From the NCBI GenBank assembly GCA_024653965.1, contig JANLGW010000043.1:1-64000 (forward strand): a stretch of DNA of 64,000 bases. The letters run 5' to 3'. This document shows positions 27,681-37,060 of the stretch, piece by piece. Origin of the DNA: Rhodospirillales bacterium (lineage in GTDB: Bacteria; Pseudomonadota; Alphaproteobacteria; Rhodospirillales; Magnetovibrionaceae). Every line of letters begins with the position of its first letter. Position 1 is the stretch's first letter. Made by a program: the position numbers and the translations under genes. The notes below the pieces were generated by a model. That model saw only the letters and a program-made list of their open reading frames with translations, was not told the origin of the DNA and searched no databases.

Positions 27681-27758
27681 TGTGGAGAGGCCATTGGTCT
27701 TTCCCTTCCCTCAAGAGCACAAACTCAGCCGGTCGTCCCTAGGATGACCGGCTTTTTC
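27681..27758 (+). ncRNA. Small-RNA candidate, copy 2
   Basis: This is the homologue of the RNA at 27527. The first hairpin (27684-27692 with 27696-27704, loop ATT) keeps pairing by a G-C to G-U change. The 29 nt at 27699-27727 are identical. The terminator stem (27728-27738 with 27742-27752) has a different sequence but still pairs over 11 bp and ends in a T-run. Changes that preserve pairing favour a real structured RNA. It converges with tRNA-Pro. Confidence 0.65.
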
Positions 27759-27803
27759 TTTGGAAAGGGTACGAGGGGCGGCTGCGGCGGTGGTATTGCG
27801 CAC

Positions 27804-27835
27804 AAAAAAAGGCCAGATCCGAAGATCTAGCCTTT
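27804..27835 (-). terminator. Intrinsic terminator of tRNA-Pro
   Basis: The stem 27808-27819 pairs with 27824-27835 around a CGAA loop (read on the plus strand), with one U-G pair when read leftward, and is followed by a T-run. It begins four bases beyond the encoded CCA of the tRNA. Confidence 0.8.
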
Positions 27836-27838
27836 CTT

Positions 27839-27915
<77 letters not shown>

Positions 27916-27924
27916 AAAAAGTAA

Positions 27925-27948
27925 GCTTCCGAGCGAAGACTCGGAAGC
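27925..27948 (-). terminator. Hairpin between merR-like gene and tRNA-Pro
   Basis: A perfect 9-bp stem (GCTTCCGAG with CTCGGAAGC, six-base loop) is followed leftward by TTACTTTTT, the form of an intrinsic terminator. It would end the ihfA-merR transcript. It also falls at the expected transcription start of the tRNA promoter, so it could sit at the 5' tip of the tRNA precursor. Confidence 0.75.
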
Positions 27949-27954
27949 GGCGCG

Positions 27955-27983
27955 AATATACGCGGGCAAGTGCCGCGTTGCAA
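27955..27983 (-). promoter_or_regulatory. Sigma70-type promoter of tRNA-Pro
   Basis: Read leftward, TTGCAA (27983-27978), 17 bp and TATATT (27960-27955) form a strong promoter. Transcription would start near 27948, about 33 bases before the mature tRNA. Confidence 0.65.
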
Positions 27984-27994
27984 CGGCGGAAGCC

Positions 27995-28396
27995 TTAAGC
28001 GACGGATTTTTTCAAAAAATCGCGGATTTGTTCCAATTCGCTCAACGTTGCGGCAAGTTCAGCCATGCTGGCCGACATCGCCCGCCCGGTTTCACTCTCG
28101 GCCTCGATTTCAGCGGGCGCGGGCGCAGCGGGAACCTCAGGCAGCTTATGGAGGCCACCCTGCCCCAACATACGCTGCACGCCTTTGATGGTGTAGCCTT
28201 CGGTATGCAGCAACGATTTAATGCGGCGGATCAGTTCGACGTCCTGCGGGCGATAATAGCGCCGCCCCCCGCCCCGTTTGATGGGCGAGATTTGGCGAAA
28301 CTTGGTTTCCCAAAACCGCAGCACGTGCTGGGGCAAATCAAGCTCGTCGGCCACTTCGCTGATGGTGCGAAAGGCGTTGTCGGACTTTTCGGTCAT
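27995..28396 (-). CDS. MerR-family regulator downstream of ihfA
   Basis: The 133-residue protein has an N-terminal MerR winged helix ([22 protein letters not shown] and [19 protein letters not shown]). A short acidic linker and a coiled-coil tail (about 105-130) follow. It lacks cysteines for metal sensing. A MerR-like gene in this place next to ihfA is widespread in alphaproteobacteria. The targets are unknown. It is the last protein gene of the leftward rpmF-plsX-fabH-ihfA run. Confidence 0.9.
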   Translation of the reverse strand: MTEKSDNAFRTISEVADELDLPQHVLRFWETKFRQISPIKRGGGRRYYRPQDVELIRRIKSLLHTEGYTIKGVQRMLGQGGLHKLPEVPAAPAPAEIEAESETGRAMSASMAELAATLSELEQIRDFLKKSVA

Positions 28397-28448
28397 GACG
28401 CTCTCAAGACAGTATCAATCGGCGGTTCAATAACGGCGGGTATGCTCT

Positions 28449-28763
28449 TTAAGCAGCGGAACCCGGCGAACGCTTGGCATTGATGCGCGCCTTCATGACC
28501 TGCGACGGACGGAACACCAAAACCTTACGCGGCAAAATCGGAACTTCCTCGCCGGTTTTAGGATTGCGGCCAATACGCTGGCCCTTGGATCGCACGGAGA
28601 AACTGCCGAACGAAGAAATCTTTACGGTTTCATCTTTGGCAAGCGCATCGGTGATCATGGCAAGAACGGATTCCAAAAGGTCGGCGGATTCATTGCGCGA
28701 CAGGCCGACTTCTTGATACACCGCTTCGCTGAGCTGAGCGCGCGTTATGGTTTGGTTGGACAT
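28449..28763 (-). CDS. ihfA: Integration host factor subunit alpha
   Basis: The 104-residue protein has the DNA-bending HU/IHF fold with [22 protein letters not shown], the beta-arm containing the Arg-Asn-Pro intercalating proline. The N-terminus [23 protein letters not shown] marks the alpha subunit. IHF would assist sigma54 promoters controlled by NtrC and site-specific recombination. I chose the Met at 28763; a frame extension adds only three residues. Confidence 0.94.
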   Translation of the reverse strand: MSNQTITRAQLSEAVYQEVGLSRNESADLLESVLAMITDALAKDETVKISSFGSFSVRSKGQRIGRNPKTGEEVPILPRKVLVFRPSQVMKARINAKRSPGSAA

Positions 28764-28879
28764 CCACCCCACCCCTTTCCTAGGTCTGAGGCAAGAAGCG
28801 TATCGCGGCAGACAAAATCCGTCAATATCAAAGGGATGTAAGTTTCACTTGAATCATTGATTCAATACAATTTAAGCGC

Positions 28880-29851
28880 TTACCAACGCACCAGCGCAGC
28901 GCCCCAGGTAAGCCCGCCGCCCATGGCTTCCATAAGCACCAACTGGCCTTTTTTGATGCGCCCGTCGCGCACCGCTTCGTCCAATGCCAGCGGCACCGAA
29001 GCGGCGGAGGTATTGGCATGGCGGTCCACCGTGATGACCACGCGGTCTTCGCTCAGGCCCAACTTTTTTGCGGTGCCGTCCAAGATGCGCTTGTTGGCCT
29101 GATGCGGCACCAGCCAATCGATATCACTCTTTTCGTAGCCATTGGCGGCCAACGCTTCATCCACCACGGCGGCCAAATTGGTCACCGCATGGCGAAAGAC
29201 TTCGCGGCCCAACATGCGCACATGGCCCACGGTCGAATTGGTTCCTGGCCCGCCGTCGGTATAAAGCAAATCGCGCAGCTTGCCGTCGGAATGCAGGTGG
29301 GTGGACAAAATGCCGACCTTGTCGCCCGCCTTCACTTCTTCGGCCTGCAACACCACCGCCCCCGCGCCGTCGCCGAACAATACGCAGGTGGTGCGGTCTT
29401 CCCAATCGATGATGCGCGAAAAAACTTCCGCGCCGATTACCAGAACTTTTTTAGCTTGGCCCGCGCGAATGAAGTTGTCGCCGATCGACAGCGCGTAGAT
29501 GAAGCCGGAACACACCGCCTGCACGTCGAACGCGGCACCCGTGTCCAGGCCCAGCATGGCCTGCACCTTAGTCGCTGTGGAGGGAAAGGTGTTATCCGGC
29601 GTGGTGGTGGCGACGATGATGAGATCGAGTTCCTGGGCGCTAATGCCCGCCGCTTCCAGGGCGTTTTCCGCCGCCTGAAAGGCCAGAGCGGCGGTTGTTT
29701 CGCCTTTGTGCGCGATGCGACGCTCGCGGATGCCCGTGCGGTCGACGATCCATTCGTCGGAAGTATCCACCGTTTGCGCCAATTCGGCGTTGGTGACGAT
29801 GCGTTCCGGCAAGTGCGAGCCGGTGCCGATGATGCGCGAGCAATAAGCCAT
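28880..29851 (-). CDS. fabH: 3-oxoacyl-ACP synthase III (FabH)
   Basis: The 323-residue enzyme has the catalytic triad C114 (QAVCSGF), H250 (VPHQANKRI) and N280 ([11 protein letters not shown]). The GDGAGAVVL loop and the usual KASIII length are also present. FabH condenses acetyl-CoA with malonyl-ACP to start fatty-acid chains. Its ATG lies 2 bp after the plsX stop, in the conserved rpmF-plsX-fabH order. Confidence 0.97.
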   Translation of the reverse strand: MAYCSRIIGTGSHLPERIVTNAELAQTVDTSDEWIVDRTGIRERRIAHKGETTAALAFQAAENALEAAGISAQELDLIIVATTTPDNTFPSTATKVQAMLGLDTGAAFDVQAVCSGFIYALSIGDNFIRAGQAKKVLVIGAEVFSRIIDWEDRTTCVLFGDGAGAVVLQAEEVKAGDKVGILSTHLHSDGKLRDLLYTDGGPGTNSTVGHVRMLGREVFRHAVTNLAAVVDEALAANGYEKSDIDWLVPHQANKRILDGTAKKLGLSEDRVVITVDRHANTSAASVPLALDEAVRDGRIKKGQLVLMEAMGGGLTWGAALVRW

Positions 29852-29853
29852 GG

Positions 29854-30909
29854 TTAATCCGCTGCCGTGGGGTCCAAGATGGTGTTGTGGTGTTCAGAAC
29901 TGAAGCGTGCGTAATCTTCCTTGATGCCTTCGTTCAGCTTATCAACGACCAATTCGTGGGCCACTTTAATGGCGTGAAAAAAGCCTAATCCGTCGGTGCC
30001 GCCGTGGCTTTTGACACAAATACCGCCAAGCCCCAGAAACATCGCGCCATTATAACGTCTTGGATCGAAACGTGTGCGGAAACTGTCAATGGCGGGTTTG
30101 GCGATCAGCGCGCCAAGCATGCCCCAGATCGAGCCTTTCAGCTCTTGTTTTAGGGCATCTGAAAATAATCTAGCGACGCCTTCAACGGTTTTCAGCGCAA
30201 CATTGCCGGTAAAACCGTCGGTGACGATCACGTCGACCTTGCCTAGGCCGATGCTGTCGCCTTCGACAAAACCGCGAAAATCGATGGGCAGGCGCGTTTC
30301 ATACAAAATGGCCGCTGCCTGCTTGACCGAATCATTGCCCTTTAGCCCTTCGGTGCCGACATTGAGGATACCGATGGACGGTTTGTCGATGTGCAGAACG
30401 TGGCGCGCAAACACTTCGCCCATGACCGCAAACTGCACCAAGTTTTCTGCGTCGCACTGAATGTTCGCGCCTAAATCCAGCATCACGCTTTCACCGCGCA
30501 AGGTGGGCAGCAAGGAGGCGATTGCCGGACGGTCAATGCCCGGCAACGTTTTCAGCACGAACTTAGCCATCGCCATCAACGCGCCGGTATTGCCTGCCGA
30601 AACGACGCCGTCGGCTTCACCGTCGCTGACGGCGTTGATGGCCAGACGCATGGACGATTCCCGCCCCGAACGCAACGCGGTGCCGGGTTTTTCTTCGGCG
30701 CTGACGATGTCGTCGGTGTGGCGCAGTTCGCACACGTCGGAAAGCCCCGCGTGCTGCGCCAGCAGCGGGGCAACTTCATTGGCACGACCGAAGACAATAA
30801 ACTTGGTGTTGGGAAGTGCTTTGTGCGCGAGCGCAAGACCCTCAACGACCATATCAGGCGCGTGATCGCCGCCCATGGCATCAATCGAAAGCGTGGTGGA
30901 TTGCGACAC
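29854..30909 (-). CDS. plsX: Phosphate acyltransferase PlsX
   Basis: The 351-residue protein begins [18 protein letters not shown] and carries SAGNTGALM and LLGxGG-like phosphate-binding loops. PlsX turns acyl-ACP into acyl-phosphate for glycerol-3-phosphate acylation by PlsY, the first step of phospholipid synthesis. It lies between rpmF and fabH, 38 bp after rpmF. Confidence 0.97.
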   Translation of the reverse strand: MSQSTTLSIDAMGGDHAPDMVVEGLALAHKALPNTKFIVFGRANEVAPLLAQHAGLSDVCELRHTDDIVSAEEKPGTALRSGRESSMRLAINAVSDGEADGVVSAGNTGALMAMAKFVLKTLPGIDRPAIASLLPTLRGESVMLDLGANIQCDAENLVQFAVMGEVFARHVLHIDKPSIGILNVGTEGLKGNDSVKQAAAILYETRLPIDFRGFVEGDSIGLGKVDVIVTDGFTGNVALKTVEGVARLFSDALKQELKGSIWGMLGALIAKPAIDSFRTRFDPRRYNGAMFLGLGGICVKSHGGTDGLGFFHAIKVAHELVVDKLNEGIKEDYARFSSEHHNTILDPTAAD

Positions 30910-30947
30910 GGCTATTGGGTCCCCGAGCCTCTACGCGCTCCTAACGA

Positions 30948-31133
30948 TTAGGCGGCGTCTTCAGCCGAGACGACCTCGCGCTTGTTGTACTGGCCGCAAG
31001 CTTCACACACATGATGCGGACGCTTCAGTTCGCCGCACGAGGGACATTCTTCGTAGGCGTTGCTCTTCAGCGCGTCATGGGCGCGGCGCATGTTGCGGCG
31101 GGAGGTCGATACTTTATGTTTAGGGACAGCCAT
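30948..31133 (-). CDS. rpmF: Ribosomal protein L32
   Basis: The 61-residue basic protein begins [20 protein letters not shown] and has a zinc ribbon formed by CPSC and CEAC. It is a small protein of the large ribosomal subunit. The 144-bp region upstream is G/C-rich with several short hairpins and may carry leader or promoter elements. Confidence 0.98.
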   Translation of the reverse strand: MAVPKHKVSTSRRNMRRAHDALKSNAYEECPSCGELKRPHHVCEACGQYNKREVVSAEDAA

Positions 31134-31277
31134 CTGTCATTCCTTAATGGTTCCGGCCCCGGACAACATTGCCCAGGGGAATTGCCTAGGGGGCGCTTTC
31201 CCCCATTTGGCCCCCATCGGGGATAGGGGTGCTTACTTACTACAAAAAACGACTGAGGGGCAAGGGGTTCGCCCCGG

Positions 31278-31877
31278 TCATTCGTCCTTTTCTTTTGGCG
31301 ACTTTAATTTCGACAGAACCGTAAAGGGGTTCTTTTTTGCGGCAATCTCAGCGATTTCACTCGTTGTGTCCGTCGAATAGCCTTCAAACGTAGCGCCTTG
31401 TACGCGGGGAAAGGGGTCAATTTCAAGCGCCAAATGCTCAACACACGCTTCGCCGATGTCGATTGTGCCGTTTACCAGCGGCTCAGGCGGCTCGATATCG
31501 CCGTCCAAATCGACGAATTCTTCTTCGTCATGGCCCCAATCTGAGTCTGCGTTATCGCTATAAGTCGTTGTAAATTCAGTTGAAATCACTGATTTTATGG
31601 GTTGCAGCGTGACTCCACAGTGCTGTTCGAGTTGGGCCGAATAGGCAAAGTTCGCCAAAACGTCGCCATTGGCGATAATTTGCAGCGTAGCGCGCACGCT
31701 CAACGCTTCCAACGCATCCACCCCCAACCGTGACGTCAAAGCCGCCAATTCGCTGGGCGATGCATCGAACGTAAAATCCGTTTGTGCAACCGACAGCTCT
31801 GCGACGCCAACGATTCGAGAGAATTCTGGCTTTAGGGCATCGATGTGAGCATCGGCAGAGTCGGTTTTGGAGCGCAT
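31278..31877 (-). CDS. DUF177 (YceD) family protein
   Basis: The 199-residue acidic protein shows the DUF177 features: a central cysteine segment (LEQHCGVTLQP) and the C-terminal EPLVNGTIDIGEACVEHLAL. YceD homologues are encoded next to rpmF and are linked to 23S rRNA processing and large-subunit assembly. I chose ATG 31877, preceded by AGAGGA. It begins 4 bp after the UQCC-like gene, so the two are co-transcribed. Confidence 0.88.
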   Translation of the reverse strand: MRSKTDSADAHIDALKPEFSRIVGVAELSVAQTDFTFDASPSELAALTSRLGVDALEALSVRATLQIIANGDVLANFAYSAQLEQHCGVTLQPIKSVISTEFTTTYSDNADSDWGHDEEEFVDLDGDIEPPEPLVNGTIDIGEACVEHLALEIDPFPRVQGATFEGYSTDTTSEIAEIAAKKNPFTVLSKLKSPKEKDE

Positions 31878-31881
31878 GTAT

Positions 31882-32478
31882 TCAGTCCTCTGGCGTTTGC
31901 AATGACGGTGTTTGGGGATCTGCAAACTCGAACCGTCCGGCCAGGATATCGTCATCGGAAGCCGCCGCCAACTGGGTGGCTAAATCCATGGCCCGCCGCG
32001 CCAGGGGCAAAGGGTCGGCGCCGGCAACCGTGCGGTAGATGTTGCGGTCGAACGCCGCCGCCAGACAGTTTAGACGGTTGTTTTCATCCGCTTCGAATAG
32101 GCAGTCGGTATAGGCTTTGACGCGGCCCAAATGGGCGCTGGCCATGGGTTTGATCTTGTGTTTCATGCCTTCGTCGGAAACGCCCAATTCCCGCAAATTG
32201 GTATCTACGTCGGCGAACATGACGTCAAACAGCTCTTGCGCTAGGTTTTGGGCCACATTTTGCTGAGGGCGCGCCACCATGCCAATGCGCCGGTTGAGCA
32301 GCGCCGCCATCAGCGAAATCAGATCGAAGCGCCCGTCCACCGTATCGGGAACCAAGGCTTTTTCCGGCCAATCGGCGTAATAAAGCTCCCGCCTGCCCTC
32401 TTTTACGGCGGCGCGATAAAGGGCTTCAGCCGCCGGATCGAAACGGGCTAGACCAAAAACTCTCAACAAAGCCTTCAT
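31882..32478 (-). CDS. Ubiquinol-cytochrome c chaperone family protein (CBP3/UQCC1-like)
   Basis: The 198-residue protein matches the bacterial ubiquinol-cytochrome c chaperone domain, with YYADWPEKALVPDTVDGRFDL and LFDVMFADVDTNLRELGVSD in place. Related proteins help assemble cytochrome b of the bc1 complex. No signal peptide is visible. It heads the leftward series and is divergent from bamE, with about 165 bp between the starts. Confidence 0.87.
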   Translation of the reverse strand: MKALLRVFGLARFDPAAEALYRAAVKEGRRELYYADWPEKALVPDTVDGRFDLISLMAALLNRRIGMVARPQQNVAQNLAQELFDVMFADVDTNLRELGVSDEGMKHKIKPMASAHLGRVKAYTDCLFEADENNRLNCLAAAFDRNIYRTVAGADPLPLARRAMDLATQLAAASDDDILAGRFEFADPQTPSLQTPED

Positions 32479-32643
32479 CGACGCGTATCCTTAACAAACC
32501 GGCCCGTTATGGGGTAAAATTTGACATCCGCCCCGGCGGGTGGCTTTATCTGGGGCAATTGCAGCCCCATATCATGATCATCTATAAAATATCCGGGTGC
32601 GCGACATATACGCCCACCCCCCCTTTGAGGCAACTGTCGGTAC

Positions 32644-33117
32644 ATGAACAAAAAGAATAAAGCTCTATCCGCCCTCACGCGCACTTTGGCTCGCACTTTG
32701 ACTGGCGCTTTGATCGGTGCCGTCGTTTTGGGCGCCTGCTCCCCCCGGGTGGACAACCGCGGTAATCAAATCCATGCGGAAGATGTCGCGACCATCGAAG
32801 CCGGTAAAACAACCCGCAACGAAGTGCTGGATACTTTGGGTTCGCCCTCAAGCCAGGGCAAGTTTGGCAAAGATGTCTGGTATTACTTTTCCGAACGCAC
32901 CGAAACGCTCGCGTTTTTTGCCCCCGAGGTTAAAGAACGCCAAGTACTGGCGATCGAGTTCGACGAGGCTGGCGTCGTCTCAAAGGTCGGCTCCTTGGAC
33001 GAGACCCAAGGCGAAGTCGTTGAGCTTGCCCCCGGTGAAACGCCCACGGCGGGCAACTCGCTGGGCTTCTTCCAGCAGATGATCAGCAACCTAGGCCGCT
33101 TCAATAAGAAAAAATAG
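32644..33117 (+). CDS. bamE: Outer-membrane assembly lipoprotein BamE (SmpA/OmlA)
   Basis: The 157-residue precursor has a signal peptide and lipobox (VLGAC, Cys at ~32). The BamE fold follows, with IEAGKTTRNEVLDTLGSPS and WYYFSERTE. BamE supports BamA/BamD in inserting beta-barrel proteins. A C-terminal extension of about 45 residues beyond the core ends in basic residues. It is a single-gene unit closed by the terminator at 33141. Confidence 0.92.
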   Translation: MNKKNKALSALTRTLARTLTGALIGAVVLGACSPRVDNRGNQIHAEDVATIEAGKTTRNEVLDTLGSPSSQGKFGKDVWYYFSERTETLAFFAPEVKERQVLAIEFDEAGVVSKVGSLDETQGEVVELAPGETPTAGNSLGFFQQMISNLGRFNKKK

Positions 33118-33140
33118 AATTGACGTTCCGCCCAATCAAA

Positions 33141-33175
33141 AACCCCCGGCAGCCGACGCTGCCGGGGGTTTTCTT
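33141..33175. terminator. Bidirectional intrinsic terminator
   Basis: A perfect 13-bp GC-rich stem (33141-33153 with 33158-33170, loop CGAC) has A/T runs on both sides. It lies between convergent bamE and hppA and can end both transcripts. Confidence 0.85.
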
Positions 33176-33187
33176 CGATGCGTCGAA

Positions 33188-35287
33188 TTAACCTGCGAGC
33201 AGCGCCAGCAGCAAGATCGCCACGATGTTGGTGATCTTGATCAACGGGTTGACCGCCGGGCCGGAGGTATCCTTGTAAGGATCGCCCACGGTATCGCCGG
33301 TCACGGCAGCCTTATGGGCATCCGAACCCTTGCCGCCGTAATTGCCGTCTTCGATGAACTTCTTGGCGTTATCCCACGCACCGCCACCGGCAGTCATGGA
33401 AATGGCCACGAACAGGCCGGTCACGATGGTGCCGAGCAACATCGCGCCCAAGGCGCTGAATGCGGCGCCTTGCCCTGCGAACGCATTGACCACGAAATAC
33501 ACCACCACAGGAGCCAACACCGGCAACAGCGACGGCACAACCATTTCTTTGATCGCCGCCTTGGTCAGCAAGTCGACACAAGCCGCATAGTCCGGCTTGG
33601 CGGTGCCTTCCATGATGCCTTTGATTTCCTTGAACTGACGACGCACTTCGACCACCACCGCACCACCGGCGCGGCCTACGGCCATCATCGACATGCCGCC
33701 GAACAAGTACGGCAACAGACCGCCGATGAACAGCCCGATCACCACATATGGGTTTTTCAGACTGAAGTCCACGGCCACGTCCGGGAAATAGTGGCCCAAA
33801 TCTTCGGTATACGCCGCGAACAGAACCAGCGCCGCCAAACCGGCGGAACCGATGGCATACCCTTTGGTCACGGCTTTGGTGGTGTTGCCGACCGCATCGA
33901 GCGCGTCGGTGGTTTTACGCACTTCTGCCGGCAGGTCCGCCATTTCGGCAATGCCGCCGGCGTTGTCGGTGACCGGACCGAAAGCGTCCAACGCCACCAC
34001 GGTACCCGCCAGCGCCAACATGGCGGTTGCGGCGATCGAAATGCCGAATAGCCCCGCGGTCGTGTAAGTGATGACGATGGCTGCGCAGATCACCAACACC
34101 GGAAGCGCCGTCGCTTCCATGGAGACAGCCAGACCTTGGATCACGTTGGTGCCGTGTCCGGTGGTCGAAGCCAGGGCGATGCTTTTCACCGGACGGAAGT
34201 GAGTGCCGGTATAATATTCGGTGATCCAGATCAGCAGACCCGTCACGCCAAGGCCGGTGAGGGCGCATACATAAAGGCTACCGCCCGAGAATGTGATTCC
34301 GGTCGAGGTGGTGAACTCGGTGCCCCAGCCGACGGCCAGTGAAATGATGCCGCCGATCAACAATGCGGAAATTGCCGCTGCAACGATGAAGCCCTTATAC
34401 AGCGCGTTCATAATGTTATTGGTCGGTCCCAATTTAACGAAGAACGTGCCGATGACCGAGCCGGCGATACACACGCCGCCGATCAACAGCGGAAACAGCA
34501 TCAAGGTTTCTTGAGCATCTCCGGTGAAAAAGATGCCGCCCAACAACATGGTGGCGACGATGGTCACGGCGTAGGTTTCAAACAGGTCGGCCGCCATGCC
34601 GGCGCAATCGCCGACGTTGTCGCCGACGTTGTCGGCGATGGTGGCAGGATTGCGCGGATCGTCTTCAGGAATACCCGCTTCGACTTTACCCACCAAGTCG
34701 CCGCCTACGTCTGCGCCCTTGGTGAAGATGCCGCCGCCCAGTCGGGCGAAGATGGAAATCAGAGATGCACCGAAGCTCAACGCCACCAGGGCTTCGAGAA
34801 TCTGGCGCATGCCTTCGGCGGAAGTCGGGTCACCGCTCGCACGCAGGAACATGTAATATCCGGCCACGCCGAGCAGACCCAAACCGACGACCAACAGGCC
34901 GGTGATGGCGCCAGATTTGAACGCGACGTCCATGGCTGGGCCTAAACCTTTGGTGCGGGCAGCTTCGGCGGTGCGCACGTTGGCGCGGACCGAAACCATC
35001 ATGCCGATGAACCCGGTCAAACCGGACAACAGCGCGCCGATGGCGAAGCCGACGGCGACTGTCCCGCCTAAGCGCAGGCCGAGCAGTGCGCACACGACAA
35101 TGCCGACAACGCCGATGGTGGTGTATTGACGCTTCAGATACGCGCCAGCGCCTTCTTGAATGGCGGCGGCAATTTCTTGCATGCGTTCCGTGCCAGCCGG
35201 TGCGGCAAGTACGGCGCGTGTTGCGTATGCGCCATAGAGCACGGCCAAAACACCGCACGCGATGACTAAATAGTAGAGACTTTCCAT
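33188..35287 (-). CDS. hppA: Proton-pumping membrane pyrophosphatase, K+-independent type
   Basis: The 699-residue protein has about 16 transmembrane helices and the catalytic segments [20 protein letters not shown] and [19 protein letters not shown]. The [16 protein letters not shown] sequence has Lys and Thr at the two positions that distinguish K+-independent proton pumps (as in Rhodospirillum rubrum) from K+-dependent ones. It couples pyrophosphate hydrolysis to proton export. I chose the ATG at 35287, downstream of GGGAAGG. Confidence 0.95.
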   Translation of the reverse strand: MESLYYLVIACGVLAVLYGAYATRAVLAAPAGTERMQEIAAAIQEGAGAYLKRQYTTIGVVGIVVCALLGLRLGGTVAVGFAIGALLSGLTGFIGMMVSVRANVRTAEAARTKGLGPAMDVAFKSGAITGLLVVGLGLLGVAGYYMFLRASGDPTSAEGMRQILEALVALSFGASLISIFARLGGGIFTKGADVGGDLVGKVEAGIPEDDPRNPATIADNVGDNVGDCAGMAADLFETYAVTIVATMLLGGIFFTGDAQETLMLFPLLIGGVCIAGSVIGTFFVKLGPTNNIMNALYKGFIVAAAISALLIGGIISLAVGWGTEFTTSTGITFSGGSLYVCALTGLGVTGLLIWITEYYTGTHFRPVKSIALASTTGHGTNVIQGLAVSMEATALPVLVICAAIVITYTTAGLFGISIAATAMLALAGTVVALDAFGPVTDNAGGIAEMADLPAEVRKTTDALDAVGNTTKAVTKGYAIGSAGLAALVLFAAYTEDLGHYFPDVAVDFSLKNPYVVIGLFIGGLLPYLFGGMSMMAVGRAGGAVVVEVRRQFKEIKGIMEGTAKPDYAACVDLLTKAAIKEMVVPSLLPVLAPVVVYFVVNAFAGQGAAFSALGAMLLGTIVTGLFVAISMTAGGGAWDNAKKFIEDGNYGGKGSDAHKAAVTGDTVGDPYKDTSGPAVNPLIKITNIVAILLLALLAG

Positions 35288-35375
35288 GAACACACCTTCC
35301 CCTGATTACCCCAAACAAGCCCACAACGGACACGAGACTCAGCAGGTCCGCGAGCACAGCTGCAGAAGGTTGCCA

Positions 35376-35403
35376 GATCAAACGATTAAGATCAAACGGT
35401 TAA
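35376..35403. repeat. Tandem 14-bp direct repeat upstream of hppA
   Basis: GATCAAACGATTAA is followed head-to-tail by GATCAAACGGTTAA, with 13 of 14 bases identical. It lies about 90-116 bp upstream of the hppA start. A regulator-binding site is possible; the spacing of the TTAA parts (10 bp) does not fit a CtrA box. Confidence 0.5.
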
Positions 35404-35462
35404 TGGCGGAACACGTCGCACGGCAACGTTTACCCGAGTAAGCTTAGGGGAAAATCAGCCCG

Positions 35463-35951
35463 TTACTGCTGCTCGGTGCTGGTCATGGCCTGAATTAACG
35501 CGTCGTTGACCACCCCTTTGCCCAAATGGCGGTCGGCCACCATCATGATGCGGTATTTAATTAAGGTGACGTCCAGGGTTTTGTTATTGCGCAGCGTGCG
35601 CGGGATGTAATAGGCGAAATCTTCGATCAGCGCATCGCCCAGCTGCCGTTTGGAGTTGGCGACCGTGCGCTCGTTATCCACCCCCAACACTTCGATCTTG
35701 TAGTTGATCAAGATGGTGCCCGCGACACCGTCATCTTGAAAGACCGGCACCTGAATGGGGTCCATTTCGATATATCGCGGGCGATTGTCGAAAAAGGCGC
35801 TCGCTTCTTGCACCGCCGGATCGACGGCGGTGGCGGCAGCAAGTTCTTCAGGCGTTTTTTCAAAAGGGCCGATTTCAAGATAACGCAGGATGCTGACCGT
35901 ACCGCCGGCCAACATAATCAGCACGGCAAGGGCGATAACGAGTTTTTTCAT
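35463..35951 (-). CDS. Membrane-anchored hypothetical protein (FliL-like architecture)
   Basis: The 162-residue protein has one N-terminal transmembrane helix (about 4-24) and a periplasmic domain of about 130 residues with mixed strands (VPVFQDDGVAGTILINYKIEV). The layout recalls FliL-type proteins, but no family motif is certain. It lies between thiL and hppA on the same strand, with about 90 and 175 bp on its two sides. Confidence 0.6.
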   Translation of the reverse strand: MKKLVIALAVLIMLAGGTVSILRYLEIGPFEKTPEELAAATAVDPAVQEASAFFDNRPRYIEMDPIQVPVFQDDGVAGTILINYKIEVLGVDNERTVANSKRQLGDALIEDFAYYIPRTLRNNKTLDVTLIKYRIMMVADRHLGKGVVNDALIQAMTSTEQQ

Positions 35952-36043
35952 TATTATTTACCTACCTGTAACACCTTGAAAAATTGACCTTCTTCGGGAT
36001 GGATTATACGCCACTGCGCGCCGGAAAAAAGACCCTATTCGTA

Positions 36044-37030
36044 TTATAGGTGTACATATCCGCCGTGCCCTAAGTCCATGGGGCGGCCAATTTCATCAAG
36101 CACCCGTGTTTTTGGCGCGCCTTCGAGGATCGTGCCGATGCGCGTCACCCGAAGCCCTTTTTCAACGGCCAGGGCCTCGATGGACGAAGCATTTTTTGGC
36201 GCGGCGGTGAACGCCAGTTCGTAATCGTCCCCGCCCGTCAAAACGGTTTTCAGTAGCGTCTTATCCGCTTTCACCAGGTCGCGCGCGCTATCCGATAACG
36301 GCACCCGCTGGGCTTCGAGGGTCGCGGCGACGTTCGACGCTTCACAGATATGCCCGACGTCCGCCGCCAAGCCGTCGGAAATGTCCACACATGCCGAAGC
36401 AAACATATGTTCGGCTAAGGCCTGGGCGAAAACAAAACGCGCTTCGGGACGGGCGTAGCGTTTCGCCAAAAACGCGTCGGCGGGCAGTTTTCCGGTCAGG
36501 CACAGCAGCCCCAGCGCGCCGTCACCGATGGTGCCGGTTACGTATACATCGTCCCCCACTTTTGCGCCCGAACGGGTGAGAACCTTGCGCAACGGCGCGA
36601 ATCCAAGCGCGGTCAGGGTGAACGCCATCGGTCCCGGCGTCGTTACCGTGTCGCCCCCCAGCAGCGTTGCACCGCTGCCCGACAGGGCTGCGCCAAGCCC
36701 CTGGGCAAAAGCGGCGATCCAGGTTTCCGGCGTATTTTTGGGAAACTGCGCGGCAAGGAACACCGCGCGCGGGCTAGCCCCCATGGCGGCCAAATCCGAC
36801 AGGTTCACCCCCACCACCTTGTAGGCGATGTCTGCGGGCGAGAGATTTTCTAAAAAATGCACGCCTGCGACCAAAGCGTCGGTGGTGACCACAAGTTTGT
36901 ATCCCTGCGGCACATCCAATACGGCGGCGTCGTCGAGCAGTCCCAACGCCGCCTTGTCGCCTGCCGCCAACGGCATGAAGTACCGTTTGATGATGTCGAA
37001 CTCGGAACCGTTCGGCGATTGATCCGTCAT
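36044..37030 (-). CDS. thiL: Thiamine-monophosphate kinase
   Basis: The 328-residue enzyme shows the PurM/ThiL motifs: LGLLDDAAVL near residue 30, VGVNLSDLAAMGA (about 73-85) and LLGGDTV (about 122). SDGLAADVGHI and LTGGDDYEL follow. ThiL phosphorylates thiamine phosphate to thiamine diphosphate, the active cofactor. It follows nusB in the leftward rib-nusB-thiL series common in proteobacteria. Confidence 0.95.
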   Translation of the reverse strand: MTDQSPNGSEFDIIKRYFMPLAAGDKAALGLLDDAAVLDVPQGYKLVVTTDALVAGVHFLENLSPADIAYKVVGVNLSDLAAMGASPRAVFLAAQFPKNTPETWIAAFAQGLGAALSGSGATLLGGDTVTTPGPMAFTLTALGFAPLRKVLTRSGAKVGDDVYVTGTIGDGALGLLCLTGKLPADAFLAKRYARPEARFVFAQALAEHMFASACVDISDGLAADVGHICEASNVAATLEAQRVPLSDSARDLVKADKTLLKTVLTGGDDYELAFTAAPKNASSIEALAVEKGLRVTRIGTILEGAPKTRVLDEIGRPMDLGHGGYVHL

Positions 37031-37060
37031 AGGGGAAACCCCCTTTTCAATCCATGCGCC

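Noticed and set aside
31134-31277. Possible L32 leader or riboswitch upstream of rpmF
   Set aside because: Several short G/C hairpins occur, but none forms a recognised ribosomal-protein leader or terminator/antiterminator pair.
35376-35403. CtrA box (TTAA-N7-TTAA) upstream of hppA
   Set aside because: The two TTAA parts are separated by 10 bp, not 7, so the site does not fit CtrA.
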